Origin: Fredinandcohnia aciditolerans
GTDB taxonomy: Bacteria; Bacillota; Bacilli; Bacillales; Bacillaceae_L
Direction: 5' to 3'
Length of the DNA: 42,873 bases
Assembly (NCBI GenBank): GCA_003640645.1
Contig: QGHH01000004.1
Span: forward strand, 1 to 42,873
The position numbers and the translations under genes are program-made. The notes under the pieces are model-generated. The model did not search any database, was not told the DNA's origin, and worked only from the letters and a program-made list of their open reading frames with translations. Below, in pieces: positions 7,440-16,552 of the stretch (the stretch's first letter is position 1; every line of letters starts with the position of its first letter).

Positions 7440-7997
7440 TTAGATTGGTAAGCTAGCGATAATACTGTTGTATAACCGTATACATACATAGGTTACGGTC
7501 ATAAAAAACGTGAACCAGCTTAGTGTATGAAAAAAGACTAATCCAATTAATCCACCGAAAGTTAAGGTGTCCTGAATTTTATAGACGAAAAAAATAAAGT
7601 ATCCAAGAGTTGCGAGCAACAGGACAATGACAATGCCATAAAAGGACTGGACAAAAGCAAGTGAAACCGTACCGCCAACAAGATAGAAAAAGGAACCGAC
7701 TCGTATTTTTGGCAAACTTTCTCCATTACTGTCCCTCGTGAAAAACAAAAGAGAAAGTTCAAGCAATGTATTCGAGATTAATTTTAAAGCGGCAAATATC
7801 ATGAAATAAATCAAGAAAAACACAAAAAAAATCGCAAAGTTAATCCAGGTTGGGGAGAAAAACTCCTGCATGCCACGGTAAATACCAATTTGTTTAAGTA
7901 GCTCTAATGTTTTCAATTCCGTCAAAATCGCAAAAGAGACACTAAAAAGGATAATAGAAATAAGCGGAAAGTAACTCGTAAAATATGTATTCTTCAT
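7440..7997 (-). CDS. yufK: YufK family integral membrane protein (DUF5366)
   Basis: A 185-residue, very hydrophobic protein with about five to six membrane segments and no catalytic motif I recognise. Its position next to pbpD matches yufK in B. subtilis, and the length agrees. The ATG at 7997 is preferred because AGGA lies 7 nt upstream; the longer reading from TTG at 8003 would place the start right beside the ribosome site. The function is unknown. It converges on pbpD and is divergent from the signal-peptide protein at 8112. Confidence 0.7.
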   Translation of the reverse strand: MKNTYFTSYFPLISIILFSVSFAILTELKTLELLKQIGIYRGMQEFFSPTWINFAIFFVFFLIYFMIFAALKLISNTLLELSLLFFTRDSNGESLPKIRVGSFFYLVGGTVSLAFVQSFYGIVIVLLLATLGYFIFFVYKIQDTLTFGGLIGLVFFHTLSWFTFFMTVTYVCIRLYNSIIASLPI

Positions 7998-8111
7998 TTT
8001 CAATTCCTCATATCAATACTTCACTGCTGTTCTTTTCGATTTTAGTGGTAAATCTCTTTTTTGTAAATACATATAGAGTAAGGACTACTATTATGAGAAA
8101 AGAGGGGTTAG

Positions 8112-8681
8112 ATGAAAAAAGGGTTATTATCTTTAATGCTTATTTGTTGTTTTGCTTTTTTCACCTTCTTAAGTACGGCTGGTGCATCTGGTGAATCAGA
8201 TTTCACAAAAGCGGTTAATGAGAAACTGAAGGAAATTAATTATTATGCGGAAGGTTCTGCTGATGTGATTAATACGATTACAAAGGAAGCAGAAATTACA
8301 AAAGTCATCACGGCGGATGATCCAAGTACAGAGAAAAATGAAGAAGAAATTGATACGTATACAGCAAATGTTGTCGTAGGGCACGTAGCATATAAATTAA
8401 AACGCGATAGCATTTTTTATATTCAGAAACATGAATTCTTTTATTATGATACTGAAAACCAAGAATTCCTAATGCTTTCAAATTTCCCTAATGATCAAGA
8501 AATCGCTGCACTATACGATGATTATATGAATGCTGGTTATGAAGCTGGTATTTCATTAATATCGAATTTATTATTTAGTTTATTTATTCTCTTGGCTCTT
8601 CTTGGATGTCCTATTTTAATAATGATGTTCCATAATAAAGCGATTCCGACTCCAATGGTAAGAAATAACAGTATGTTATAG
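8112..8681 (+). CDS. predicted exported protein with C-terminal membrane anchor, unknown
   Basis: A 189-residue protein. The N-terminal signal peptide (about residues 1-25, ending STAGASG) is followed by an acidic extracellular region of about 120 residues, a transmembrane segment (about 150-172) and a short cytoplasmic end. The middle region has a mixed beta-like pattern (TYTANVVVGHVAYKL) with no motif I recognise and no cysteines, so it is probably a small type I membrane protein. ATG at 8112 has GAGGGG upstream. No neighbour explains it; it stands alone between yufK and a convergent small gene. Confidence 0.65.
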   Translation: MKKGLLSLMLICCFAFFTFLSTAGASGESDFTKAVNEKLKEINYYAEGSADVINTITKEAEITKVITADDPSTEKNEEEIDTYTANVVVGHVAYKLKRDSIFYIQKHEFFYYDTENQEFLMLSNFPNDQEIAALYDDYMNAGYEAGISLISNLLFSLFILLALLGCPILIMMFHNKAIPTPMVRNNSML

Positions 8682-8705
8682 GATGAGATCTTTTTGTCCC
8701 ATCCT
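8680..8705 (+). terminator. terminator after the 8112-8681 gene
   Basis: A short 6-bp stem AGGATG / CATCCT, loop of 14 nt, then T6. It overlaps the gene's stop codon and lies just before the stop of the convergent small gene. Confidence 0.5.
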
Positions 8706-8708
8706 TTT

Positions 8709-8927
8709 TTATTTTTCGATTCGGATATATTCACGTGGCTTGAATTTTGGGTAAACGGTTGTTTCCTCTATTTGTGTAGAATCAATTGTTTGTATTTGAA
8801 ATTGTTGCTGGTTATCGACTTGTTCTTTTACGATATATTCTCTCTTCGTTTGGTCATGAATCACCCAGGCGATTGTTAACAAGAAAGCAAAAATCGCAAT
8901 TGCTACAATTCCTTTTTTTACATTCAC
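8709..8927 (-). CDS. small single-pass membrane protein, unknown
   Basis: A 72-residue protein starting MNVKKGIVAIAIFAFLL. One membrane segment (about 6-24) is followed by a polar tail rich in Gln, Thr and Lys that would lie outside the cell. The GTG at 8927 is chosen because AGAGGTGA lies 5 nt upstream; a longer reading begins at 8936 but its start codon is inside the ribosome site. The family is unknown. It lies downstream of the antiporter's terminator region and is divided from it by about 110 bp. Confidence 0.55.
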   Translation of the reverse strand: MNVKKGIVAIAIFAFLLTIAWVIHDQTKREYIVKEQVDNQQQFQIQTIDSTQIEETTVYPKFKPREYIRIEK

Positions 8928-8987
8928 AAAACTCACCTCTTGTTACTAGCATTCATTACAAAAAGAGGTTTTATACAAACTTATAAA

Positions 8988-9023
8988 AAAAGAGGGACAT
9001 CGGTTAGACCATGTCCCTCTTTT
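8988..9023 (-). terminator. terminator of the CPA2 antiporter
   Basis: A 13-bp perfect stem AAAAGAGGGACAT / ATGTCCCTCTTTT, placed just after the stop on the minus strand with a T-run following there. Confidence 0.85.
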
Positions 9024-9037
9024 CATTACATATATTG

Positions 9038-10276
9038 TTAGAAGCCGACACTTTCTTTGTGTTCTTTTTTATCTCCATCTGTTTTCATCAAGAGCTTAAT
9101 AAGTGGAGGCGTTACGAGTGTTGTCGCGATTACGACAATAATTGCTGAACTAAAGAGATCATTTGTGATAATGCCTCTTTCAATACCTATCATCGCAATG
9201 ATTAATCCCACTTCACCACGAGCCACCATTCCTGCCCCAATACCGAATGAGCTTGAGGTACTAAACTTAGCAACCTTAGCCCCAAATGCACCACCAAGAA
9301 CTTTACCTACGATTGCAACTAGAGCCAATAGAATACTAAACCAAAGAATTTCTGGGTTAACCTCTCTAAAGTTTGCAACTAGTCCAATGTTAACAAAGAA
9401 GAGTGGCACGAAAAATGGAAAACTAAAGGTTTCCACTTTATGCATCATTTCCTCACTTTGCGGTGTTAAGCTAAGCATTAGGCCACAAACATAGGAACCG
9501 ACGATTCCTGCAACTCCAAAGACCTCGCCCATGTATGCGAATAACAACGCAACAATGACTGCAAAAGATAATACTGTTTGGGTAACATTAAATCGTTGGA
9601 AAACTTTTAATAGTTTTGGTAATACAAAATAACCGATGGCAATTGCCAGTACAAAGAATACTGCGATTTTTACAAGTAAGATTAAAATAGAACCAATTCC
9701 ACCAGCTCCTGCTGCCCCACCAGCCATTAATCCTAAAACGGCAGATAAGATAATGATACCTAAAACATCATCTAGGACAGCTGCTCCTAAAATGGTAACT
9801 CCTTCTCTTGATTTCAACTTACCTAATTCACGTAATGTTTGGACAGAAATACTTACACTAGTCGCTACCAATAAGACACCCATGTAGATTGCTACGGTAG
9901 TATCAAATCCAAAAGCAAGCGATAATCCCATTCCACCTAAGAATGGTAAAATGACCCCCCCGATTGCTACGGACGTCGATGCAAATGCATTTTTCTTAAA
10001 TTCCTTCAAGTCTGTCTCAAGACCCGCTAAAAACATTAGAAGAATAACCCCGACCTCGGCCAACTCACTAATTAACTCATTCGGGTGAATAATGCCTAAT
10101 AAGGAAGGACCTAGTATAATACCGACTAATAGTTTTCCAAATACAGAAGGTTGTCCGATTTTGGTACTAAGATGCCCTACCAATTTCACCGCGAAGACGA
10201 TGATTGCCAATTCAAATAAAAAATAAAAACCACTCGCTCCCTGAACGGAAGAAACAATAGAATCCCAAATATTCAT
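9038..10276 (-). CDS. CPA2-family cation/proton antiporter
   Basis: A 412-residue protein with about 12-13 membrane segments (Na_H_exchanger family). The LDDVLG motif places two adjacent aspartates at 169-170, the ion-binding pair of electrogenic CPA2 exchangers such as NapA; KefB/C channels have a different residue there. It therefore most likely exports Na+ (or K+) against protons. There is no C-terminal RCK/TrkA domain. The start is odd: the ribosome site GGAGGAGG (complement of 10305-10315) is 28 nt from ATG 10276, separated by a 6-bp hairpin (10288-10304). An in-frame ATT at 10297 lies 7 nt after it and would add seven residues. It is divergent from the mrp operon. Confidence 0.85.
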   Translation of the reverse strand: MNIWDSIVSSVQGASGFYFLFELAIIVFAVKLVGHLSTKIGQPSVFGKLLVGIILGPSLLGIIHPNELISELAEVGVILLMFLAGLETDLKEFKKNAFASTSVAIGGVILPFLGGMGLSLAFGFDTTVAIYMGVLLVATSVSISVQTLRELGKLKSREGVTILGAAVLDDVLGIIILSAVLGLMAGGAAGAGGIGSILILLVKIAVFFVLAIAIGYFVLPKLLKVFQRFNVTQTVLSFAVIVALLFAYMGEVFGVAGIVGSYVCGLMLSLTPQSEEMMHKVETFSFPFFVPLFFVNIGLVANFREVNPEILWFSILLALVAIVGKVLGGAFGAKVAKFSTSSSFGIGAGMVARGEVGLIIAMIGIERGIITNDLFSSAIIVVIATTLVTPPLIKLLMKTDGDKKEHKESVGF

Positions 10277-10287
10277 AACATTTATAG

Positions 10288-10304
10288 TTAAGGCAATACC
10301 TTAA
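10288..10304 (-). promoter_or_regulatory. hairpin between ribosome site and ATG of the CPA2 antiporter
   Basis: A perfect dyad TTAAGG / CCTTAA with a 5-nt loop, immediately 3' of the ribosome site. If folded it would shorten the effective distance to the ATG to about 11 nt. The rest of the gap to mrpA (10316-10605) is AT-rich; I see no clear promoter match there. Confidence 0.5.
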
Positions 10305-10605
10305 CCTCCTCCTTTCACACTTTACGTTATTACACTACTAACATATCACAACTTTCTATCTAAATGCTAGATTCATAATATAGGGAAATAAGTTTGTTTT
10401 AACTAGAACCCATTATATGGGTCCTGAACTATATCTAAGTGATACTTTGATCATGTTTTTTAAAAAATTTTTTTAGTCAAAATACACGTGTTCCTACATA
10501 TTTAATAACAACTTAAAATCTTGGTAACACTAGGAATTGCAAGGCATGCAAGTTCTTACTAATTGTTATATACTCTAACAAATAATAGGTTAAGGGGGTA
10601 CTTTT

Positions 10606-13011
10606 TTGTCACTTATACATTTGGCCATATTATCTCCATTTATATTGGCTATCTTTATTCCTTTTTTACGCAAATATTTGCGCGGGATTCATACAGGTTG
10701 GTTTGTACTCATTCTGCCTGTCCTACTATTTTCTTATTTCTTTCCTTTTATGAAGGATACGATGAGTGGAAATCCAGTCATTCGAACTGCAGAATGGATC
10801 CCTTCCATTGGTGTAAATTTCACTGCCTACATAGATGGACTAGGACTGTTGTTTGCCTTACTGATTACAGGGATCGGAGCATTAGTTGTTCTCTACTCAA
10901 TCTACTATTTATCGAAAGAAAAAGAATCCCTACATAACTTTTATGTGTACCTACTCTGTTTTATGGGAGCGATGCTCGGGGTCGTTCTCTCAGACAATGT
11001 GATTGTGCTTTATACGTTTTGGGAGTTAACAAGCCTCTCTTCTTTTCTACTAATTGGATACTGGCATAATCGTGAAAAGTCTAGGTACGGTGCACAAAAA
11101 TCGATGTTAATCACCGTATTCGGTGGTCTATCCATGCTAGCTGGATTTGTTTTACTATCACTCATGACGAATACATTCAGTATTCGTGAAATGATTGCTC
11201 AAGTGGATACATTACCATCAAATCCACTCTTCATTCCGGCAATGCTATTAATTCTATTAGGTGCTTTTACAAAATCTGCTCAATTTCCGTTCCACATTTG
11301 GTTACCTGATGCAATGGAAGCACCAACACCTGTTAGTGCATATCTTCACTCTGCCACAATGGTAAAAGCAGGTATTTACCTTGTTGCTCGCTTAAGTCCT
11401 ATTTTCGCTGGATCAAGTGAATGGTTTTGGATTATCTCAACCTTTGGAATTATCACCTTGTTCTGGGGCTCATTTAGCGCAGTTAAACAAACAGATTTAA
11501 AAGGAATTCTTGCATTTTCAACAGTCAGTCAACTGGGGATGATTATGTCCCTATTAGGAATTGGTTCAGCTGCTCTTCATTATGATCATCTTGATACCAA
11601 TATGTATTTGGCTGCAGTTGTAGCCGCTATTTTCCACTTAATTAACCACGCGACATTCAAAGGAAGTTTGTTCATGGTTGTAGGGATTGTAGACCATGAA
11701 ACGGGTACTCGTGATATTCGCAAACTTGGTGGATTAATGACCGTAATGCCAATTACCTTCACATTGGCTGTTATTGGTGCATTTTCAATGGCAGGTCTAC
11801 CACCATTTAATGGTTTCTTAAGTAAAGAAGCATTCTTTACAGCCATTGTAAATGCAACGACACTAGATATTTTCAATATGGAAACATTAGGTATTCTTTT
11901 CCCTATCATTGGTTGGGTTGCTAGTGTTTTCACGTTCATTTACAGTATGATTCTTGTCTTTAAAACCTTTACTGGTAAAGCTCAGTTTGAAAAGCTGGAT
12001 AAAAAACCACATGAAGCACCAATTGGGATGTTAATCTCACCAATTATCTTAGCTTCACTTGTTATCATTTTTGGTTTATTTTCAAACATTCTGGCTCCAA
12101 GTTTAATTGAACCAGCTGTGACATCCATCGTTCCAAGCTTACTTGATGGCGGATCAAACTATCATGTTCATTTTGAATATTTCCACGGATGGAATTCACC
12201 GCTCTTTATGTCAATTGGGGTTGTTGTGTTAGGAACAATAATGTTTCTTTCGCTTGCAAAATGGACAGGCATTTACAATGTCTTTTCCAAGCGTTTAACT
12301 TTAAACAATCTATATGACAACGGGATTATTGGAATGGAGAGGTCGGCATCAAAGATAAATCACTTCTATATGACTGGAGTTATTCGTGACTATTTAGTTA
12401 TTATGTTTGCGTTCTTTATCTTAGCAATTGGAAGTACGCTTATTATTAAAAATGCATTTGCTTTTGATTTAACACATGTTGCGCCAGTTCGACTCTTTGA
12501 AGCTGTACTAGCATTTGTTCTGGTTGGTGGCGTTGCGACAACTGTTTTCGCAAAATCAAGGCTTACGGCAATTATCGCACTTGGTGCAGTTGGATATTCA
12601 GTTTCGTTATTCTTTGTGCTATTCCGTGCACCTGATTTAGCGCTGACTCAGCTCGTAATTGAAACAGTGTCAGTGTCATTATTCCTTTTGTGTTTCTATC
12701 ACTTACCAAAGCTACACAAAAAAGAAAAACCAATGCGTTTTCGTCTTACAAACCTAATTATTTCATTAGGGGTTGGAACCATTGTTACTTTGCTAGCGAT
12801 TTCAGCAAATAGCACACGATTAGTTGATTCTATCTCAAGTTATTTTGTAGAAAATAGTTATAAAAAAGGTGGAGGTACAAATATAGTTAACGTCATATTA
12901 GTAGACTTCCGAGGCTTTGATACATTGTTTGAAATTACCGTGCTTGGTATTGCTTCACTAGGTATATTTACAATGATCAAATTACGTTTGACAAGGAGGA
13001 AAGAAGGATGA
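10606..13011 (+). CDS. mrpA: MrpA, Na+/H+ antiporter subunit A
   Basis: An 801-residue, about 20-segment membrane protein, the full length of Bacillus MrpA. The N-terminal 500 residues are homologous to complex I NuoL, with LYTFWELTSLSSFLLIGYW, the PFHIWLPDAMEAPTPVSAYLHSA region (seen as FPFHIWLPDAMEAPTPVSA) and a conserved Lys/His set. The C-terminal part contains the MbhD/E-like extension (FRAPDLALTQLVIETVS). It is one of two antiporter-like channels of the Mrp complex, which exchanges Na+ for H+ at alkaline pH. The TTG start at 10606 has AAGGGGGT 7 nt upstream. It overlaps mrpB by 4 nt (ATGA). Confidence 0.95.
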   Translation: MSLIHLAILSPFILAIFIPFLRKYLRGIHTGWFVLILPVLLFSYFFPFMKDTMSGNPVIRTAEWIPSIGVNFTAYIDGLGLLFALLITGIGALVVLYSIYYLSKEKESLHNFYVYLLCFMGAMLGVVLSDNVIVLYTFWELTSLSSFLLIGYWHNREKSRYGAQKSMLITVFGGLSMLAGFVLLSLMTNTFSIREMIAQVDTLPSNPLFIPAMLLILLGAFTKSAQFPFHIWLPDAMEAPTPVSAYLHSATMVKAGIYLVARLSPIFAGSSEWFWIISTFGIITLFWGSFSAVKQTDLKGILAFSTVSQLGMIMSLLGIGSAALHYDHLDTNMYLAAVVAAIFHLINHATFKGSLFMVVGIVDHETGTRDIRKLGGLMTVMPITFTLAVIGAFSMAGLPPFNGFLSKEAFFTAIVNATTLDIFNMETLGILFPIIGWVASVFTFIYSMILVFKTFTGKAQFEKLDKKPHEAPIGMLISPIILASLVIIFGLFSNILAPSLIEPAVTSIVPSLLDGGSNYHVHFEYFHGWNSPLFMSIGVVVLGTIMFLSLAKWTGIYNVFSKRLTLNNLYDNGIIGMERSASKINHFYMTGVIRDYLVIMFAFFILAIGSTLIIKNAFAFDLTHVAPVRLFEAVLAFVLVGGVATTVFAKSRLTAIIALGAVGYSVSLFFVLFRAPDLALTQLVIETVSVSLFLLCFYHLPKLHKKEKPMRFRLTNLIISLGVGTIVTLLAISANSTRLVDSISSYFVENSYKKGGGTNIVNVILVDFRGFDTLFEITVLGIASLGIFTMIKLRLTRRKEG

Positions 13012-13430
13012 AAACAAATGATTTAATCCTACAAACAGCAACAAAAATAACTGTTTTCATTATTCTTGCCTATTCCTTGAATCTCTTTTTTGCAGGTCAT
13101 AATACTCCAGGTGGAGGATTTATTGGTGGGCTGATTTCTGCTGCAGCAATCGTCCTACTCCTATTAGCATTCGATATGAAAACAGTAAAAAAAGCTTTAC
13201 CTTTTGACTTTAAAAAGGTAGCGGCTTTCGGGTTATTAATTGCAACTTTAACTGCAATGGGTTCATTCTTTTTCGATGTACCTTTCTTATCCCATACATT
13301 TGGTTATTTCAATTTACCAATTTTCGGGAAAACAGAACTTGCCACTGCTGTATTATTCGATACCGGTGTTTATTTAGTTGTTGTAGGAGTAACCATGACC
13401 ATTATCCAAACAATTGGGGAGGATGAATGA
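13008..13430 (+). CDS. mrpB: MrpB, Na+/H+ antiporter subunit B
   Basis: A 140-residue protein with four membrane segments and the typical GHNTPGGGFIGGLISA motif (about residues 29-44). It is a small structural subunit of the Mrp complex. ATG overlaps the mrpA stop by 4 nt and has AGGAGG just upstream, implying translational coupling. Confidence 0.95.
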   Translation: MKTNDLILQTATKITVFIILAYSLNLFFAGHNTPGGGFIGGLISAAAIVLLLLAFDMKTVKKALPFDFKKVAAFGLLIATLTAMGSFFFDVPFLSHTFGYFNLPIFGKTELATAVLFDTGVYLVVVGVTMTIIQTIGEDE

Positions 13431-13433
13431 TTA

Positions 13434-13775
13434 ATGGAGATTTTAATGGCTATTGTTATCGGTATTTTGTTTACGGCAGCAACATATTTGATGCTTTCAA
13501 AAAGTCTTATTCGTGTCATTATTGGGACAGGTTTGCTAAGTCATGGAGCCCATTTATTGATTTTAACAATGGGTGGGTTAAAGCGTGGAGCTGCTCCTAT
13601 TTTAGTTGAAGGTACGAAGGCATATGTTGATCCACTTCCACAAGCTCTTATCTTAACAGCAATCGTAATTAGCTTTGGGGTAACATCGTTTATTCTGGTT
13701 CTTGCGTATCGCTCCTATCAAGAGCTTGGAACGGATAACATGGATAAATTAAGGGGAAATGATAGTGATGAATAA
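13434..13775 (+). CDS. mrpC: MrpC, Na+/H+ antiporter subunit C
   Basis: A 113-residue NuoK-like subunit with three membrane segments. [13 protein letters not shown] and [14 protein letters not shown] are hallmarks of the family. It starts 3 nt after the mrpB stop, with GGGGAGG upstream inside the mrpB end. In the complex it lies between the A- and D-type channels and helps form the proton path. Confidence 0.95.
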   Translation: MEILMAIVIGILFTAATYLMLSKSLIRVIIGTGLLSHGAHLLILTMGGLKRGAAPILVEGTKAYVDPLPQALILTAIVISFGVTSFILVLAYRSYQELGTDNMDKLRGNDSDE

Positions 13776-15249
13776 TTTTGTAATCCTTCCAATATTGATT
13801 CCTCTCATGACGGGAATCATACTTATCTTTGTAAATAATTATACGAAAGCATCAAGAGTTATCAGCTTAATTTCAACAATACTAACTGTCATTGTGTCAG
13901 TAAGTCTTGTTAATCAGGTCTATCATAATGGAATTCAAACTCTTAACCTCGGTGACTGGGACGCTCCTTTTGGAATTGTACTAGTAGCCGATATGCTTGC
14001 TTCTTTACTAGTTACAACTGGATGTATTGTAGTCTTAGCGTGTACAATCTATTCATTCAAGAATATTGGGAAAGAAAGAGAAGCTTTCTTCTACTATGCG
14101 GCAGTACAATTCCTAATGGTTGGGGTACTAGGTGCATTCTTGACAGGAGATCTTTTCAACCTCTTCGTCTTTTTCGAGGTCATGTTAATGGCTTCTTATG
14201 TCCTAATTGTTCATGGTGGGACAAGGCCACAATTACGTGAATCTATTAAATACATCTTGGTAAACGTGATTTCATCTGCGCTTTTTGTTATTGCCGTTGC
14301 CTATTTATACGCAGTAACAGGAACAGTTAATATGGCAGATTTATCAACAAAAATTAGTACACTTGGACAACCAGGTATTGTGACTGTTATCTCAATCCTA
14401 TTTTTAGTCGTGTTCGGGTTAAAAGGTGCAATCTTCCCGCTATTTTTCTGGTTGCCGGGATCTTATAATGCTCCGCCAACACCGATTACAGCTCTATTTG
14501 GAGCCTTATTAACAAAGGTTGGGGTATATTCAATTATTCGTACGTTTACAATTGTTTTCTATCACGATACAGGTTTTACTCATACCTTAATCGGCATTCT
14601 TGCAGGGTTTACAATTCTAGTAGGAGTAATTGGAGCTGTTGCACATTGGGATGTTAAACAAATTATTATTTACAATATCTTAACCGCGGTAGGTGTGATT
14701 TTAGTAGGTGTTGCAACTTTAACACCGACATCACTTACTGGTTCGATTTATTATTTAATTCATGACATGATTATCAAAGCTGCCCTCTTCCTATTAGTTG
14801 GGGCGATGATTGTCATAACTGGAACAAGCAACTTGAAGAAAATGGGCGGTTTAATCAACCATCATCCATATTTAGGTTGGATGTTCTTCATTGCAACCAT
14901 CACACTTGCAGGTATCCCTCCATTTAGTGGTTTTATCGGCAAACTTCTAATTGTTAAAGGAAGCCTTGCTGCTGAGCATTATGCACTGGTTGCTGCAATT
15001 TTAATTTCAAGTCTTCTAGTCCTCTATTCGGTAATGAAAATCTTCATTAATGGTTTCTGGGGTGAAGCAAAGCTTAGGAAAGAAGAAGAAAAAGGAACAA
15101 CAAAAGGACTACTATTTCCGATCACTCTTCTACTTTCACTCTCAATTGCACTTGGATTTGGTGCTGAATGGGTCTATCCGTATATCTCGCAAGCAGCTCA
15201 AGATTTAACGGATCCATCCATCTATGTCCAAGCTGTCTTAAAGGAGTAG
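13768..15249 (+). CDS. mrpD: MrpD, Na+/H+ antiporter subunit D
   Basis: A 493-residue NuoN/M-like antiporter subunit with about 14 membrane segments. Signature stretches include [17 protein letters not shown] and [22 protein letters not shown] 13768 is chosen because AAGGGG (13751-13756) is about 11 nt upstream and the length equals that of B. subtilis MrpD. A GTG at 13765 or an ATG at 13759 are the alternatives, the latter too close to the site. It overlaps the end of mrpC by 8 nt. Confidence 0.93.
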   Translation: MNNFVILPILIPLMTGIILIFVNNYTKASRVISLISTILTVIVSVSLVNQVYHNGIQTLNLGDWDAPFGIVLVADMLASLLVTTGCIVVLACTIYSFKNIGKEREAFFYYAAVQFLMVGVLGAFLTGDLFNLFVFFEVMLMASYVLIVHGGTRPQLRESIKYILVNVISSALFVIAVAYLYAVTGTVNMADLSTKISTLGQPGIVTVISILFLVVFGLKGAIFPLFFWLPGSYNAPPTPITALFGALLTKVGVYSIIRTFTIVFYHDTGFTHTLIGILAGFTILVGVIGAVAHWDVKQIIIYNILTAVGVILVGVATLTPTSLTGSIYYLIHDMIIKAALFLLVGAMIVITGTSNLKKMGGLINHHPYLGWMFFIATITLAGIPPFSGFIGKLLIVKGSLAAEHYALVAAILISSLLVLYSVMKIFINGFWGEAKLRKEEEKGTTKGLLFPITLLLSLSIALGFGAEWVYPYISQAAQDLTDPSIYVQAVLKE

Positions 15250-15254
15250 ATATT

Positions 15255-15731
15255 ATGCTGTTGCAATTGGTTTTAAATATTTTTATTGCCGTTTCATGGA
15301 TGTTTATCTCGAATTCATATGACATTGGTGCCTTTTTGGGCGGATATTTGATTGGTCTTTTTCTACTATTTGTTTTACGTCGGTCCTTCTCACACCGGTT
15401 TTATCTCATTAATGTGTGGGCAGTGATTAAACTTATTTTCATTTTCTTTAGAGAGTTAATTCTATCAAATTATGCCATTATGAAGGTAGTAATAAAGCCA
15501 AAACTTGATATAAAACCTGGGATTTTTGCATTACCTATCGAAGTTGAAAAAGACTGGGAAATCATGGTACTTTCAAATTTAATTACTTTGACTCCCGGTA
15601 CTTTGGTAATGGATATTTCAGATGATAAAAAATTAATCTATGTTCACGCCATGGATTTACAAGACGTGGATGAGGCCATAGTTTCAATTAAAAGTACATT
15701 TGAAAAAGCAATTCTGGAGGTGAGCAGATAA
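15255..15731 (+). CDS. mrpE: MrpE, Na+/H+ antiporter subunit E
   Basis: A 158-residue protein with two to three membrane segments and a cytoplasmic C-terminal domain (NLITLTPGTLVMDISDD is typical). ATG 15255 follows AAGGAG by 8 nt. A longer in-frame reading from 15168 would run through the end of mrpD and has no ribosome site. It is the accessory subunit of the peripheral Mrp module. Confidence 0.95.
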   Translation: MLLQLVLNIFIAVSWMFISNSYDIGAFLGGYLIGLFLLFVLRRSFSHRFYLINVWAVIKLIFIFFRELILSNYAIMKVVIKPKLDIKPGIFALPIEVEKDWEIMVLSNLITLTPGTLVMDISDDKKLIYVHAMDLQDVDEAIVSIKSTFEKAILEVSR

Positions 15732-16015
15732 TGTTTGAGATTTTACTTAATATTGCACTTGTCTGCTTATCAGTATCAACAATTGCTTATTTATACCGTG
15801 TCATTAAGGGACCTTCAATTTCGGATAAGGTCATTGCACTCGATGCAATAGGTGTCAATTTAGTTGGAATTACGGCGATTACTTCAATCATTCTGCGCTC
15901 AAATTCATTCCTTGAGGTCATCTTACTGATCGCGATTGTAGCGTTTGTTGGCACGGTAGCCTTTTCGAAGTTCCTTGAGAAAGGAGTCGTAATTGAACAT
16001 GACCGAGACGCTTAA
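15731..16015 (+). CDS. mrpF: MrpF, Na+/H+ antiporter subunit F
   Basis: A 94-residue protein with three membrane segments; YRVIKGPSISDKVIALDAIG is the conserved region. It overlaps mrpE by 1 nt (TAATG) with GGAGGTGAG upstream, so translation is coupled. Its length matches B. subtilis MrpF. Confidence 0.95.
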   Translation: MFEILLNIALVCLSVSTIAYLYRVIKGPSISDKVIALDAIGVNLVGITAITSIILRSNSFLEVILLIAIVAFVGTVAFSKFLEKGVVIEHDRDA

Positions 16016-16364
16016 AATTTTAGTTGGAGTCATTATTTTGTTCGGAGCGCTATTAAGCGTGTTAAGTGCAATTGGAATTCTTCGTTTACCAGATGTGTAC
16101 ACAAGAAACCATGCTGTATCTAAAAGTGGGACATTAGGGGTACTTTCGATATTACTAGGAACCTTTCTATACTTCTGGGTCATTGAAGGCTATATGAATG
16201 CGAGGTTAATTCTGGGATTCGTCTTTCTCTTTCTGACATCACCAGTTGCCGGACATTTGATTAGCCGTGCTGCCTATAATACAAAGGTTCCACTTTGGGA
16301 AAAAAGCTCTCAGGATGATTTAAAAGACAAGGTACATCATTCAAAAGAAAAAATTAGTCCATAA
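15993..16364 (+). CDS. mrpG: MrpG, Na+/H+ antiporter subunit G
   Basis: A 123-residue protein with three membrane segments; IGILRLPDVYTRNHAVSKSG is the family signature. TTG 15993 is 6 nt after AAGGAG, the better spacing; ATG 15999 (12 nt) is the alternative and would remove two residues. It overlaps mrpF by 23 nt. It is the last gene of the operon, followed by a strong terminator. Confidence 0.93.
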   Translation: MNMTETLKILVGVIILFGALLSVLSAIGILRLPDVYTRNHAVSKSGTLGVLSILLGTFLYFWVIEGYMNARLILGFVFLFLTSPVAGHLISRAAYNTKVPLWEKSSQDDLKDKVHHSKEKISP

Positions 16365-16367
16365 AGG

Positions 16368-16396
16368 AAAGCGAGGACATGTAAAGTCCTCGCTTT
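16368..16396 (+). terminator. terminator of the mrp operon
   Basis: An 11-bp perfect stem AAAGCGAGGAC / GTCCTCGCTTT, 7-nt loop, T-run. Confidence 0.9.
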
Positions 16397-16404
16397 TTTT
16401 GACC

Positions 16405-16540
16405 GCTAGGTTTGAGATTGTGTGCTGTTTTTGGTATATGCATGCTATTTTTCAATTTTGCCCTCTATTCTTCGTAACTGCGTTATATCAACTGGGAATC
16501 GCGTTATCCTTCGAATTCCCGCTGATCTCCGAAATGCCCT
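16405..16540. repeat. degenerate 20-21-bp tandem repeat between mrpG and yuxO
   Basis: GC-initial motifs start at 16405, 16424, 16444, 16480, 16501 and 16521, giving steps of 19, 20, 36, 21 and 20 bp. The clearest pair is GCGTTATATC (16480) and GCGTTATCCT (16501), both ending in a GGGAATC or GAATTCCC-like stretch. The region has no coding potential. The periodicity is weak and was found by eye. Confidence 0.45.
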
Positions 16541-16552
16541 AACCTAAAAAAT

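Noticed and set aside
9057-9887. Long plus-strand frames opposite the CPA2 antiporter
   Set aside because: Low-complexity antisense shadows rich in Ala/Pro/Ile of a membrane protein gene; no ribosome sites.
12982-13434. Separate small gene starting at 13427 between mrpB and mrpC
   Set aside because: It overlaps mrpC out of frame, and composition is not protein-like.
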